From Oreohelix idahoensis (lineage: Eukaryota; Mollusca; Gastropoda; Stylommatophora; Oreohelicidae), in assembly GCA_024509875.1 (NCBI GenBank), contig JAMPIV010019863.1, forward strand, positions 124,001 to 188,000: a DNA stretch of 64,000 nt. The letters are read 5' to 3'. The translations under genes and the position numbers were made by a program. Below are positions 1 through 10,429 of this stretch, piece by piece (positions within the stretch are counted from its first letter, which is position 1; every line of letters starts with the position of its first letter). A model generated the notes under the pieces. That model ran no database searches and had not been told where the DNA came from. It worked only from the letters and a program-made list of their open reading frames with translations.

Positions 1-1254
1 ACTTGCCACCCCTATCGACACCTGGTATTAAAGTGCAAGATGTAGGTGTCTTCTCTGATTTTAGGATGTTGCTGTGTATGTGGTAGTAGAACAGTTCACA
101 GGGTATAACACAGGCAACATGATGTGTAGAGTCATAGAAATGGTAACTTCGTTGTATAATTTTTTTCCATTTATTGCACGCCACAAAACAGTCAGGATAT
201 TTATATCATCAACATAGTTCAACGAGTTCAGCATTCAAAATCATAGAGTTCTAGTTCGTGAAGCTGTATAAATAATATATATAAATTCTGCAACAGTGTC
301 AGCTGCAGATCATCACTGTTCATAGACAATAATAAATATTCCCTTTCTGATGCTAGCAGATCAGATGTATACAATCAGTCCGTTTACTGTCTGCACGTGA
401 ATAGCATACATGGATTACAGGTCAGCTCGACCTTTATAATGTTTCTAAGTCTAACCATCTGACTTGGACGTGATCTCTGATATAACGAATCCTGGAACAC
501 AGACAATAGTCTTGTTGGTCTAGAGCGACCCATATATATATAACTAGTTCAGGTATAAAGATACCGGTGACTTAATCCTAGTCAAAGTACCTCTCCATTT
601 TGAATCACACAGGCGAGCAAAAAGGCGACAAAATGACGAACCTCTAGATGATAGCATAAAGTTCGATACAAGAGGAATTACCTTATTTCGGAAAATCAAC
701 CATGAACATATGCCTCCAGGCAGGCTTGAATAATACTGGGAAATAGTCTAGTTTGCTAACTAACTCACAAAGACAATGTATTTCCCTCAGAAAATCACAA
801 GACGCAGGTCGCGTCTGCTCGCTACTTAGACCATTTCTAAACTCCCCGAGCTGGCCGGAACAACAAACGAAAACCAAGTCGAGACATGCGCAGAACGACA
901 ATCTCTGAGTCGCCGTTCACAATAAGACGATTCTAAGAACATTCGAGATAAAAGTCTTACACAGTCGCGCCTTTTATGGTCATGAAAAGAAGCGTTAAGA
1001 CAGGTTTTCAGACATCTACCATAGTTGACTGGTACTACCAAATAAGGAGATGTGGTCACGCTTCGTTCAAGAAATTATAGACCGAACGTGTCTCTATACA
1101 AGAGGAGGTAAACTCCTAAAAAATAGCAGTATCAATATTTCGGGTTCTGTCCCTTTGACTGTAAATATATATAATATACATTTCAGTCAAAAAATGATCA
1201 TACATACGAAAAATGTTTATACAAACGAAAAATAATAATGATCCGTGCGTAACA
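1..1254 (-). repeat. E1 3' LTR (partial)
   Basis: This matches 8615-9865 almost base for base and ends in GCGTAACA, the inverted TGTTACGC start of the element. Because the element reads on the minus strand, this is its 3' LTR. Its far end lies outside the window. Confidence 0.93.
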
Positions 1255-1272
1255 TTACCGCACCCTCCCGGG
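1255..1272 (-). other. E1 polypurine tract
   Basis: Read on the minus strand this is CCCGGGAGGGTGCGGTAA, placed directly upstream of the 3' LTR. That is where plus-strand DNA synthesis is primed in LTR retrotransposons. The assignment rests on position and purine richness. Confidence 0.55.
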
Positions 1273-2027
1273 AAAAAAAAAAAAGAAACATTTTTTTTTT
1301 TTTTTAAATCCTGGAGCCGGAAAAAAAAATCTAGGCTCCTAACGCACGTATGATGCGCGGATATATACCTAACAAATTAGCTCAACGCATGGAGCGACAC
1401 TGAGATCATATCTCAGATCCTTAGAGAAAAAATTTATCTAAGTATACGCTTATATATTCCAGGAAGGTGCCACCAACACACGCCACAATGATGGCAACAT
1501 CATAATGAAAATCAAATTATTCTCATACCAATATATGAAATTAAATATATTATTATGGTATCATACAATGTGTTGCAAATAGCGGTGTAATTTACTAATA
1601 TACCGCACTATATTATTACATTATATAAAGCAACAGTAATTAATAAGTAATACATGTGTTGATCTTCGTTGACATAAAACATTCAATAGAAGAAGATGTG
1701 GACATCATCCGCTCCCAATCTAGGACAGGACTTGATATCCTCAAAGTTCCACAATGGACATAAACTCGCAGACTTCAATGATGTGCTGCGAAAATATCAA
1801 TAACACAAATCTTAAAGACAACTGGTAAATCTCCTAATACAATCCTGAAAATAATTTATTTAAATGTGGCCGAGTGATCTTTTGGCCCGTATATCACTAA
1901 CTAAGCCTTCTTAGATAATTACATGGTACAATGTTATAAATTCCCCCCCAAAAAAGTGAGAAAAAAATCTACTAACATGTCATTATAATATTGGCTTGTA
2001 TATCAGGAAATATATATGACAGAAGAA
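1273..2027 (-). other. E1 3' untranslated region
   Basis: About 750 bp between the RNase H stop codon and the polypurine tract. It is AT-rich with long A and T runs near 1270-1330. I see no coding potential. Confidence 0.6.
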
Positions 2028-5000
2028 TCATGTGGAATCGTGTGGGCATCTGGACAGAATGTCTGCCATCACATTATCCGAACCACGGATAGCTCGAACC
2101 GAGAAATGAAATGGTTGAAGAGCTATGGCATAACGAGTGGACCTCGAGCTCTTCAAGTTTTTGCTCTGAATAGCAGTAAGCGCTTTCTGGTCGGTTTCCA
2201 CAATGAAATGTGCGCCTAGAAGAAATCTTTGTAACTTCAGAATAGACCATACCATAGCCAATAACTCACGGTCTAAAACCGAGTAATTCTTTTCTGCAGC
2301 ATTTAATTTCCTAGAGATATACATCACCGGATGCAGAGTATCAGAATACTCCTGCATTAGTGCTGCCCCAATCCCAGTTGACGAGGCGTCACTCCGAAGA
2401 ACAAAAGTCTTCTCAATAGTAGGTAACCTAAGAATAGGTGGAGATGAAAATAGGGCTTTAACCTGGTCCAATGAGGATTGACATTCTTTAGACCAGCGGA
2501 TCAGATTAGGCGACCCTTTCTTCAATAAAGTAGAAAGCGGTGCCATAATGGAGGACAGATTCGGAATGAATCGTCCGTAGAATTGGATCAAACCTAATAG
2601 ACTCCTTACTTGTTTCTTCGTCTTAGGGACCGAAATGTTAAGTATTTTTGAAACATTGTGGTCCTCTGTCTTTAAAAGACCACGACCAACACGATGACCT
2701 AGGAAAGAAATCTCACTAAATCCTATAAAGGCTTTAGAGGGTTTTGCAGTCAAGTTATACTCGCGAAGAGTGGACAGTAATTCGTATAAACCCAAATAGT
2801 GATCTTCCCAGGAATCACTGAATAGACAGATATCATCTAGGTATGCTATGACATCTGTACGATATGCGAGAATTCGCCGCATCATGCGTACGAATGTAGC
2901 AGGGGCGTTCATAAGACCAAAAGGCATGAAATTCCATTGGAATAAACCCCTAGGTGTAGAAAAAGCTGTAAAAGGTTTGGCACGTTCAGTTAGCGGGACT
3001 TGCCAATAACCTTTAGACAAATCTAGTTTGGTAAAGAATCTAGAATTAGAAAGTTTATTGAGTAGCTCTTCTAATGAAGGCATAGGTTCAGCATCGAACT
3101 TCGTAACTTGGTTCAATTTGCGATAATCTACGCAAATGCGAATGTTATTATCCTTCTTTCGAACAATAACCATAGACGAAGAGTATGCTGAAGTGGATGG
3201 TTCAATGATTTCCAAACGTATCATTTCATCCAATTCTTTTTCGACTTGAGACTGGAAATGGATAGGTATAGGATAAGGTCTGACTCTGATAGGATTGTGA
3301 TCAGTAAGCACAATGTCATGTTCAATGACATGTGTGTGTCCCGGGATGTCTGTAAGAACATCCTGAAATGTTTGCAACATCGAAGAAACTTGTCGATGTT
3401 CCTCAGCGGAAAGATTTGGAGAAACGGTCACGTTTTTCCAAGATTCCGTAGAATAAAGTGGGACCATAGAAAGAGGAAGATTGACATCAGAAAAAGCAGT
3501 TTCCTCATCCTGTATAACTGACAGAGATGAGTACTGACCATGAGTTGCTTGAGAATTGTCCGTAGCCTGGAAAATAGGCTGCAAATAGTCAGGTCTTTCA
3601 TAAAATTCCGTGAGCATATTTATGTGGAAAGTTTTATGCTTTCCATCAATATCGACAACATAGTCGACATCAGAAATTTTGGAGACTATTGCATATGGAC
3701 CTTTCCATGCAATTAGAAGTCTGTTCTCCCTTGAAGGAAGTAGAACGAGAGCTTTGTCACCTGGACAAAGTTGTCGTAGACATCTATTCTTATTTGCAAA
3801 CTGCCTTGCCTTTTCTTTAGCAAATTCGGAAGACGAAGTTGCTAGTTTGCATGCCTCGATGATCTTTTGCCTAAGAGCAATGACGTACTCATAAGAAGAT
3901 TGAGTCTCATCGCTAATATTATCGGCAGTGATTAGATCGTGAAGTAAAGACATAGGGCCGCGCGGTTGCGCGCCAAAGACAAGTTCAAAAGGGGAAAACC
4001 CCGTATGTTCATTGGGGACCTCTCTGTACGCAAAGAGAGCCGCGGGTAAGACCCTGTCCCAATCCTGAGGATGATCCTCAGTTATTTTACCAAGTAAAGT
4101 TTTCAGAGTCCTATTTAAACGTTCGACCAACCCATTAGACATTGGGTGATAGATACTGCTGAGAGACCTTTTAATGTGTAGCATAGACATTACCTGTGAC
4201 ATAGTGTCTGATATAAGTTGAGTGCCATGGTCTGACAATATTTCTCCGGGAAAACCCAAGCGAGAAAATATCAGCCAAAGAGCGTCTGCGATATCAGCAG
4301 TTGAGATGCTCTTGAGAGGTATTGCCTCTGGCCAACGTGTGCACATATCGACACATGTAAGAATAAATTGATGTCCTCTAGCCGACTTAATTCTAAAAGG
4401 ACCGATAATATCTATTGCCATTTTTTGAAAAGGGCGAATAGGAATGTCAGCAGCCTGGATAGGCGCAGCATGTCGTGGTCCTTTAGATTTGACCTCCTGA
4501 CATACTTTGCAAGAGCGACAGTACATTCGTATGTCCTTGCTCACAAATGGCCAAAAGAAAGCCGCAAGAACCCTCGACTTTGTACGGGAAAAACCCATAT
4601 GTCCAGCACATTGCGAGTCATGAGCATGTTGCAATATTTGCAATCTCATGCTCTTGGGCACAAGAATTTGTGAATGAGTGGACGTAGTCGAGTCTTGTAC
4701 CATACGTACAAGTACGCCGTTCTTCATAGAAATCCAAGATTTTCTATTAGTATTTTGATTAGGATCACCTTTTTTTGCTAGAATGAAGAATTTTTGTAAA
4801 GAAGGATCTTCTTCTTGCAATTTGATAAATGAGTCACGTGTAATAGTCAAGTGACTATCTTGGTCATTTACTTCATCATTATTAGTTAATGAAGTTTGAG
4901 GTGGATCCAGAGCATGTGCTCTTGTGACCACCGCATTGGTAGCTTCAATGTTTTGCTCTTCCCAAACAGCAATCTGCTGTGGGGTACATTCCCTAACTCC

Positions 5001-6599
5001 GTGAATACGACCAATAATAAGGTCCGCAATAGGGTTTGGAAGTAGACACGCGTGGACCTCTCCCGTGAAGAAAGGAGTAGCAATGTGTATTATAGCAGTA
5101 GGATACTTTTCCAACGTGCCACCAAATGTGACACATTTGATGACCTTTCCTGTAGCACAGGATGGATCTACAAGAGATTGCCTAACCCCGACAGTAGTAC
5201 ATCCAGAGTCAAACAACACTGAGACTGGATTACTATTTACAAGCCCCTTATGTAATATAAGAGAACCTCTCCCATCATGAGCAACATTAGCAGGAAGAGC
5301 GGGCAAAGGATGACCACAGCTTAAAGTACTAACGGTCTTTGGGTCAAATAAAGTACTGCATTGGATACATTTATTTGCTCTACCAAAATCAAAAGATGAG
5401 CATCCGATAGCATTATGGTCTTTATTATCATTAACCTGTTTATCTACTCCCTGAGATTCTTGTTGAACAGAGTTTGTCTGTTGATATTTTTTTCTCTTAT
5501 GTTGCGATCTACCGCGACCATTATTGCCTCTGCAATTATCATTAAAGTCCCTACTGTAATTTTTATCCTGGTTTGAGTTCCAGTTTCCATAACTGTCATT
5601 ACCATCTCTATACTGTTGAGAACCTCTATTATCCTGGTATTGAGGTCTCTGAGAAAAATATTTTCCTCTATACCGATTACCTTTGTGAAAATTTCTAAAG
5701 TTAACCGGAGTAGAATAACGTGTAGTATTAGGATGTCTCCAGTTCTGGGAAGAAGAATCACCCTGGAATTGATTACTATGATTCTGGGCATAATTACGGT
5801 TACTCTTTTTATTGAAATTTTGCTGGCTACCCTGAAATTTACGCATAAAATTTGGGCCATAAGGTGCTGCCGAAGCAACTGGCAGACCTTCTTTTACTTT
5901 AGAGTTGCTAATGGTTATGTGAGGATGCGCAGTAACATACTGGCTACAGTATTCTTCCATTTCTTTTATGTTTTTAGGCTTACGCTCATGAAGAAAAGAA
6001 AGAAAGGATTCATTAACAGAAGACATAACCTTGTCTCTAAGTAGTAAGTCCGTAAGAGCTTCAAATGTACTCTCTGTCTTAGACAACTCAACCCATCGTA
6101 AAAAAGTAAGACGGATGCCTGAGATGAATTCAGAGAATTCAACTCCAGTTTCTGGTAACATGTTTTTAAATTTAAGACGATATCCGTCCTCGTTAAGTTG
6201 GTACTTCTTTAACAATGCTGCTCTGACAACCTCATAGTTGTTTTTGTCAGGCACATCTACCATACTCAACAAAGTCAAAGCATCACCTCTAAGTATCTTG
6301 GACAGATGATAAACATATAATGTTTTATCTATATTATGCACATTACATGCACTTTCAAATCTATCTAGATAAAATGTTATATCATCGATTGAGGGATTAA
6401 ATGCTGGTAGATTAAGCTTGAAATCCTTAGCATTAGTCTTATCTGACACCTTATTTGCATCATTAGCATTACCAGCGTTCAATAACTTTAACTTCTCTAA
6501 CTCTAAAGCTATGAGTTTTTCTTCATGCTCCATTTTTGCTTTTCTGTCATCAGACTCTCTTTGTAACCTTCTTTCTTCAGCCTCAGCCTGTGCCTGCAA
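2028..6599 (-). CDS. E1 gag-pol polyprotein (gag, PR, INT, RT, RNase H)
   Basis: An uninterrupted 1523-codon frame. Approximate residues: end of a coiled coil and gag capsid-like region 1-260; N/R/G/Q-rich basic stretch 260-400; a CxxC motif near 420; aspartic protease with LFDSG near 460; integrase 640-870 with an HHCC-type zinc region, the first catalytic Asp in MAIDIIGPF near 725, the second in SDHG near 786 and the Glu in VERLNR near 822; a GPY-type module (WKGPYAIV) near 968; reverse transcriptase 1090-1300 with YLDD near 1250; RNase H 1395-1515 beginning RSDASSTGIGAAL. Every catalytic motif I looked for is present, so the protein looks potentially active. The frame has no ATG start: it opens after a TAG at 6630-6632 and continues the coiled coil of the upstream gag frame, so translation probably enters from there. 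No CCHC zinc knuckle is visible in gag. Confidence 0.95.
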   Translation of the reverse strand: MQAQAEAEERRLQRESDDRKAKMEHEEKLIALELEKLKLLNAGNANDANKVSDKTNAKDFKLNLPAFNPSIDDITFYLDRFESACNVHNIDKTLYVYHLSKILRGDALTLLSMVDVPDKNNYEVVRAALLKKYQLNEDGYRLKFKNMLPETGVEFSEFISGIRLTFLRWVELSKTESTFEALTDLLLRDKVMSSVNESFLSFLHERKPKNIKEMEEYCSQYVTAHPHITISNSKVKEGLPVASAAPYGPNFMRKFQGSQQNFNKKSNRNYAQNHSNQFQGDSSSQNWRHPNTTRYSTPVNFRNFHKGNRYRGKYFSQRPQYQDNRGSQQYRDGNDSYGNWNSNQDKNYSRDFNDNCRGNNGRGRSQHKRKKYQQTNSVQQESQGVDKQVNDNKDHNAIGCSSFDFGRANKCIQCSTLFDPKTVSTLSCGHPLPALPANVAHDGRGSLILHKGLVNSNPVSVLFDSGCTTVGVRQSLVDPSCATGKVIKCVTFGGTLEKYPTAIIHIATPFFTGEVHACLLPNPIADLIIGRIHGVRECTPQQIAVWEEQNIEATNAVVTRAHALDPPQTSLTNNDEVNDQDSHLTITRDSFIKLQEEDPSLQKFFILAKKGDPNQNTNRKSWISMKNGVLVRMVQDSTTSTHSQILVPKSMRLQILQHAHDSQCAGHMGFSRTKSRVLAAFFWPFVSKDIRMYCRSCKVCQEVKSKGPRHAAPIQAADIPIRPFQKMAIDIIGPFRIKSARGHQFILTCVDMCTRWPEAIPLKSISTADIADALWLIFSRLGFPGEILSDHGTQLISDTMSQVMSMLHIKRSLSSIYHPMSNGLVERLNRTLKTLLGKITEDHPQDWDRVLPAALFAYREVPNEHTGFSPFELVFGAQPRGPMSLLHDLITADNISDETQSSYEYVIALRQKIIEACKLATSSSEFAKEKARQFANKNRCLRQLCPGDKALVLLPSRENRLLIAWKGPYAIVSKISDVDYVVDIDGKHKTFHINMLTEFYERPDYLQPIFQATDNSQATHGQYSSLSVIQDEETAFSDVNLPLSMVPLYSTESWKNVTVSPNLSAEEHRQVSSMLQTFQDVLTDIPGHTHVIEHDIVLTDHNPIRVRPYPIPIHFQSQVEKELDEMIRLEIIEPSTSAYSSSMVIVRKKDNNIRICVDYRKLNQVTKFDAEPMPSLEELLNKLSNSRFFTKLDLSKGYWQVPLTERAKPFTAFSTPRGLFQWNFMPFGLMNAPATFVRMMRRILAYRTDVIAYLDDICLFSDSWEDHYLGLYELLSTLREYNLTAKPSKAFIGFSEISFLGHRVGRGLLKTEDHNVSKILNISVPKTKKQVRSLLGLIQFYGRFIPNLSSIMAPLSTLLKKGSPNLIRWSKECQSSLDQVKALFSSPPILRLPTIEKTFVLRSDASSTGIGAALMQEYSDTLHPVMYISRKLNAAEKNYSVLDRELLAMVWSILKLQRFLLGAHFIVETDQKALTAIQSKNLKSSRSTRYAIALQPFHFSVRAIRGSDNVMADILSRCPHDST

Positions 6600-6609
6600 T
6601 TTTCTTTCT

Positions 6610-6987
6610 TCAACCTGAGCTTGTTTTTTCTAATCTTTTATTTTCAGCCTCTATTTCAAGTCTCTTATTTTCAGCCTCTTTTTCAAGTCTCTTATTTTCA
6701 GCCTCTTTTTCAAGTCTCTTATTTTCAGCCTCAGCCTGAAGTCTCTTCTCCTGAGATTCTGCTTCTCTTTTTTGTTTTTCCATTTCCATTTGTAATCTTT
6801 TCTCATCCACCTGCATCTGCAGTTTTAAATTTTCAGCATCTATTCTCTTTTGTTCAGTTTGTTCTTTCATTTTCTTTTCTTCCGACTTCAATGCCTTGGC
6901 ATATTGAACAGTCGCAAATTCTTCTAATTTATCACCTGTCTTCCCAAGGGCTTTACCCTGCTCAATAAAGTACTCAAATGTAGACAT
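6610..6987 (-). CDS. E1 gag N-terminal reading frame (coiled coil)
   Basis: A 125-residue frame starting with ATG at 6987. After about 30 residues (MSTFEYFIEQGK...) it becomes a long charged coiled coil with four near-identical copies of the unit AENKRLEKE, encoded by a 27-bp tandem repeat at about 6640-6735. It ends in a different frame from the main gag-pol frame. The break lies at a run of six A (minus strand, 6624-6629): a run one base shorter would make the coiled coil continuous. It may be a real or assembly indel, or a programmed +1 shift. E2 and E3 gag also start with a charged coiled coil, which supports this as the true N terminus. Confidence 0.8.
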   Translation of the reverse strand: MSTFEYFIEQGKALGKTGDKLEEFATVQYAKALKSEEKKMKEQTEQKRIDAENLKLQMQVDEKRLQMEMEKQKREAESQEKRLQAEAENKRLEKEAENKRLEKEAENKRLEIEAENKRLEKTSSG

Positions 6988-8513
6988 GATGTCTAAAATG
7001 TGAGTACAGAACCTGAAATAATTAATTATCTTATTTCAATCTTAATAGCAACAAGACTTAATAAAGTGCTTGTATAATCACTATGTTTACTCCAATCTCT
7101 GTGGGAAACAAGACTTGACACCAACTTGTATTATCAAATGTATAATAATATCACAAGTCACCTCTTAATTATCAGTGCACTACCCAAATCAGTGCATAAC
7201 CATCAGTTATTTATCATAACTGCACTACAATAGTGCATAAGCAAAAAAACCCACCAGTTAGTTATGATAAGTGCACTATAGACCAATAGTGCATGAGCAT
7301 ATATGTAACAATAGTGAAAGCTAACTATGCAAGAACTATGCAAACAATAACAAGACAATGTAAACAATAACAAAGGTCACCAACAATGTAAACAATAACA
7401 AAGATCAAAGTCAATGTAAACAACAACAAAGATCAAAGTCAATGTAAACAATAACAAAGATCAGAGTCAATGTAAACAATAACAAAGATCAGAGTCAATG
7501 TATCAAGTCAATGTAAACAACAAAGATCAAACAATACGAAAACATTCGCATAAGTCAAATAAATAAACAGCGAAACTAAAAAGAAATGTGATGACAAAAT
7601 GCGAAGATATGACAAACAAATGACGCTACAGTGTATACACAAAAATATACGTAAAGAACTGAATAATAGAAAAGGGGAGACCTACAAATACAAACCATCG
7701 AAATCGAAACTAAAAAACAGAAAGAAAGAGAGAAAAGAAAAAAGAAAAAAAAATATACAAGAAACAAAAATAAAGCACAACTCGTCACAACTAAACAGAT
7801 ATAGCAACGATTGTCGCTAGCAAATTTCACAGTAGGAAATTCGCACAGTCCCTAACGAAAACGCTAACAGTAGAACCTCTGTGACGTGGTATCTTCTACT
7901 GAAAGACACCGCCCAACCGAGAAAACCCGCAGAATATAAACATATAAATATACAAATACAAATAACATATAACATGTAACAAATAGCAAAAAATGTGAAA
8001 GAATTTAGAAGGCTCAGCTAGAACATAAGGGCACAGTTCACAAACAAAACAGGCCACTTAACTTCTATGTATCCACAACGTCAGCACAGTTCAGAACAGG
8101 ATGTGATCAGCATTCTTAGGACAATGATCCAACGTTGATCCATATCTGCTCTCGTAAACTGCCATGACGAAGGAAATGAGCTTCTAACAGGAAACAGCTT
8201 CTGAACTTGACCTTCTGAATCTGCAACAGTACCTCTCAGACCGGAACAGTTGTTACGGCACTTGTCCTTCTTCTTAACAGATCAGGAAATCCATTCGCTC
8301 GGTACTTGTCCTTCTAGTTGTAGACAAACTTCAATACTGCCGAGCAGCGCCGGGTAGTTTCAAAATATCAACAACTGTCAGTAATGCCGGGTACTTTCAA
8401 AATCTTTCATCAAAAGTAGCTTTTCTTGAAGGAAGTGAGTTGAACTGTAATTTTGAAAGCTTGATGATGATGTCTGGGTTTGTTGACCCCCTTGATAGCT
8501 GGTATCAGAGTAA
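6988..8513 (-). other. E1 5' untranslated leader
   Basis: About 1.5 kb between the primer-binding site and the gag ATG. No conserved protein is visible. It holds a tandem repeat at 7345-7535 and several short GTGCACTA/TAGTGCA motifs at 7160-7300 that could fold back on one another. Confidence 0.6.
7345..7535. repeat. 28-bp tandem repeat in E1 leader
   Basis: About six imperfect copies of a unit close to AATGTAAACAATAACAAAGA followed by TCAGAGTC. Copies differ by a few substitutions and the last is partly deleted. It lies in the untranslated leader of E1. Confidence 0.85.
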
Positions 8514-8531
8514 ACCAACCTATGGCCACCA
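8514..8531 (-). other. E1 primer-binding site
   Basis: On the minus strand the sequence is TGGTGGCCATAGGTTGGT, four bases inside the 5' LTR. It starts with TGG, complementary to the CCA end of a tRNA. I could not identify the tRNA. Confidence 0.55.
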
Positions 8532-8535
8532 AAAA

Positions 8536-9865
8536 TGATAAGGGTGGATTTAGGCTAAATGATAATGGTGCGCCACAATGCCAGGTACGTTAGCTCCGTA
8601 TAAGATTGACGACCACTTGCCACCCCTATCGACACCTGGTATTAAAGTGCAAGATGTAGGTGTCTTCTCTGATTTTAGGATGTTGCTGTGTATGTGGTAG
8701 TAGAACAGTTCACAGGGTATAACACAGGCAACATGATGTGTAGAGTCATAGAAATGGTAACTTCGTTGTATAATTTTTTCCATTTATTGCACGCCACAAA
8801 ACAGTCAGGATATTTATATCATCAACATAGTTCAACGAGTTCAGCATTCAAAATCATAGAGTTCTAGTTCGTGAAGCTGTATAAATAATATATATAAATT
8901 CTGCAACAGTGTCAGCTGCAGATCATCACTGTTCATAGACAATAATAAATATTCCCTTTCTGATGCTAGCAGATCAGATGTATACAATCAGTCCGTTTAC
9001 TGTCTGCACGTGAATAGCATACATGGATTACAGGTCAGCTCGACCTTTATAATGTTTCTAAGTCTAACCATCTGACTTGGACGTGATCTCTGATATAACG
9101 AATCCTGGAACACAGACAATAGTCTTGTTGGTCTAGAGCGACCCATATATATAACTAGTTCAGGTATAAAGATACCGGTGACTTAATCCTAGTCAAAGTA
9201 CCTCTCCATTTTGAATCACACAGGCGAGCAAAAAGGCGACAAAATGACGAACCTCTAGATGATAGCATAAAGTTCGATACAAGAGGAATTACCTTATTTC
9301 GGAAAATCAACCATGAACATATGCCTCCAGGCAGGCTTGAATAATACTGGGAAATAGTCTAGTTAGCTAACTAACTCACAAAGACAATGTATTTCCCTCA
9401 GAAAATCACAAGACGCAGGTCGCGTCTGCTCGCTACTTAGACCATTTCTAAACTCCCCGAGCTGGCCGGAACAACAAACGAAAACCAAGTCGAGACATGC
9501 GCAGAACGACAATCTCTGAGTCGCCGTTCACAATAAGACGATTCTAAGAACATTCGAGATAAAAGTCTTACACAGTCGCGCCTTTTATGGTCATGAAAAG
9601 AAGCGTTAAGACAGGTTTTCAGACATCTACCATAGTTGACTGGTACTACCAAATAAGGAGATGTGGTCACGCTTCGTTCAAGAAATTATAGACCGAACGT
9701 GTCTCTATACAAGAGGAGGTAAACTCCTAAAAAATAGCAGTATCAATATTTCGGGTTCTGTCCCTTTGACTGTAAATATATATAATATACATTTCAGTCA
9801 AAAAATGATCATACATACGAAAAATGTTTATACAAACGAAAAATAATAATGATCCGTGCGTAACA
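8536..9865 (-). repeat. E1 5' LTR
   Basis: A 1330-bp LTR starting TGATAAGG and ending GTAACA on the plus strand, that is TGTTAC...TATCA on the element strand. The left limit is inferred from the TG and the adjacent primer-binding site. The part from 8615 on matches 1-1254. Confidence 0.85.
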
Positions 9866-10400
9866 ACAGTATTGTTATTGTTGTGTATTTCATTATATCT
9901 TGTATTTGTGAAAACATTGCTTCTTTGCTCATTCACAAGTCAAACATTCAAAGAATAACTACCACTTGCAATAAGAAAATAACGACATAATCTCTAAAAA
10001 TATTTAATGAGATTCACAATAGGACTAAAGTGTTCTGCTAGACTCCATAAATACAAAGGATATTAAGTTTGTATTTAAAGTGAACTTAAGGTGGAAAAAA
10101 AAAACATTGCTTGGACTGTCAAAATTTAAAAACAAATCAGTGGTCTTCTACCTTTTTTGGACCAGCACCCAGTTGTCAATATTTTGGTTCCAAAGTACTA
10201 ACCATCTACATATACCTGTCACAAAAAGTAGGGAATATTGAATTTAAAAGTTATCCAAAGACAATATATTTCAAATTAGTTCATTTATTCCTTCATACAA
10301 GTAAACTTGAGCATCATAACAAGACATTTGCGGTATAAGAAGTGTTATGGCTTTACTCACATGATTTTAGTCGCACTGGGTACCAAGGTGGGGTAGGTAC
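9866..10400. other. No gene seen
   Basis: AT-rich sequence between E1 and the Tc1-like remnant. It shows no convincing coding frame or repeat. Confidence 0.6.
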
Positions 10401-10429
10401 TTCATTTTCACAAAAATATTCCAATATGT

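Larger units (their letters stand above)
1..9865 (-). mobile_element. E1: Gmr1-like Ty3/gypsy LTR retrotransposon, near intact, left end outside window
   Basis: A 1.25-kb sequence at the left edge is repeated at 8615-9865 with only about three visible differences (one T in a T-run, a 2-bp TA unit, one substitution), so these are the two LTRs of one recent insertion. Between them, on the minus strand, lie gag, protease, integrase, reverse transcriptase and RNase H, in that order. Integrase before reverse transcriptase is the copia-like order of the Gmr1-like group, although the proteins themselves are gypsy-like. A primer-binding-like site lies next to the right LTR and a purine-rich tract next to the left LTR, as expected for a minus-strand element. 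About 77 bp of the left LTR lie outside the window, so the TSD cannot be checked. The sequence right of the element begins ACAGT. Confidence 0.93.

Noticed and set aside
826..1235. Identical small open frames at 826-1235 and 9437-9846
   Set aside because: They are duplicated only because they lie in the two LTRs of E1. They do not resemble any protein I know.
5444..6044. 142-144 residue frames overlapping gag of E1
   Set aside because: They are antisense or out-of-frame shadows of the well-supported gag-pol frame.
7576..7830. Open frames on both strands in the E1 leader
   Set aside because: The sequence is simple A-rich or T-rich and the predicted proteins are low-complexity, with no family signal.
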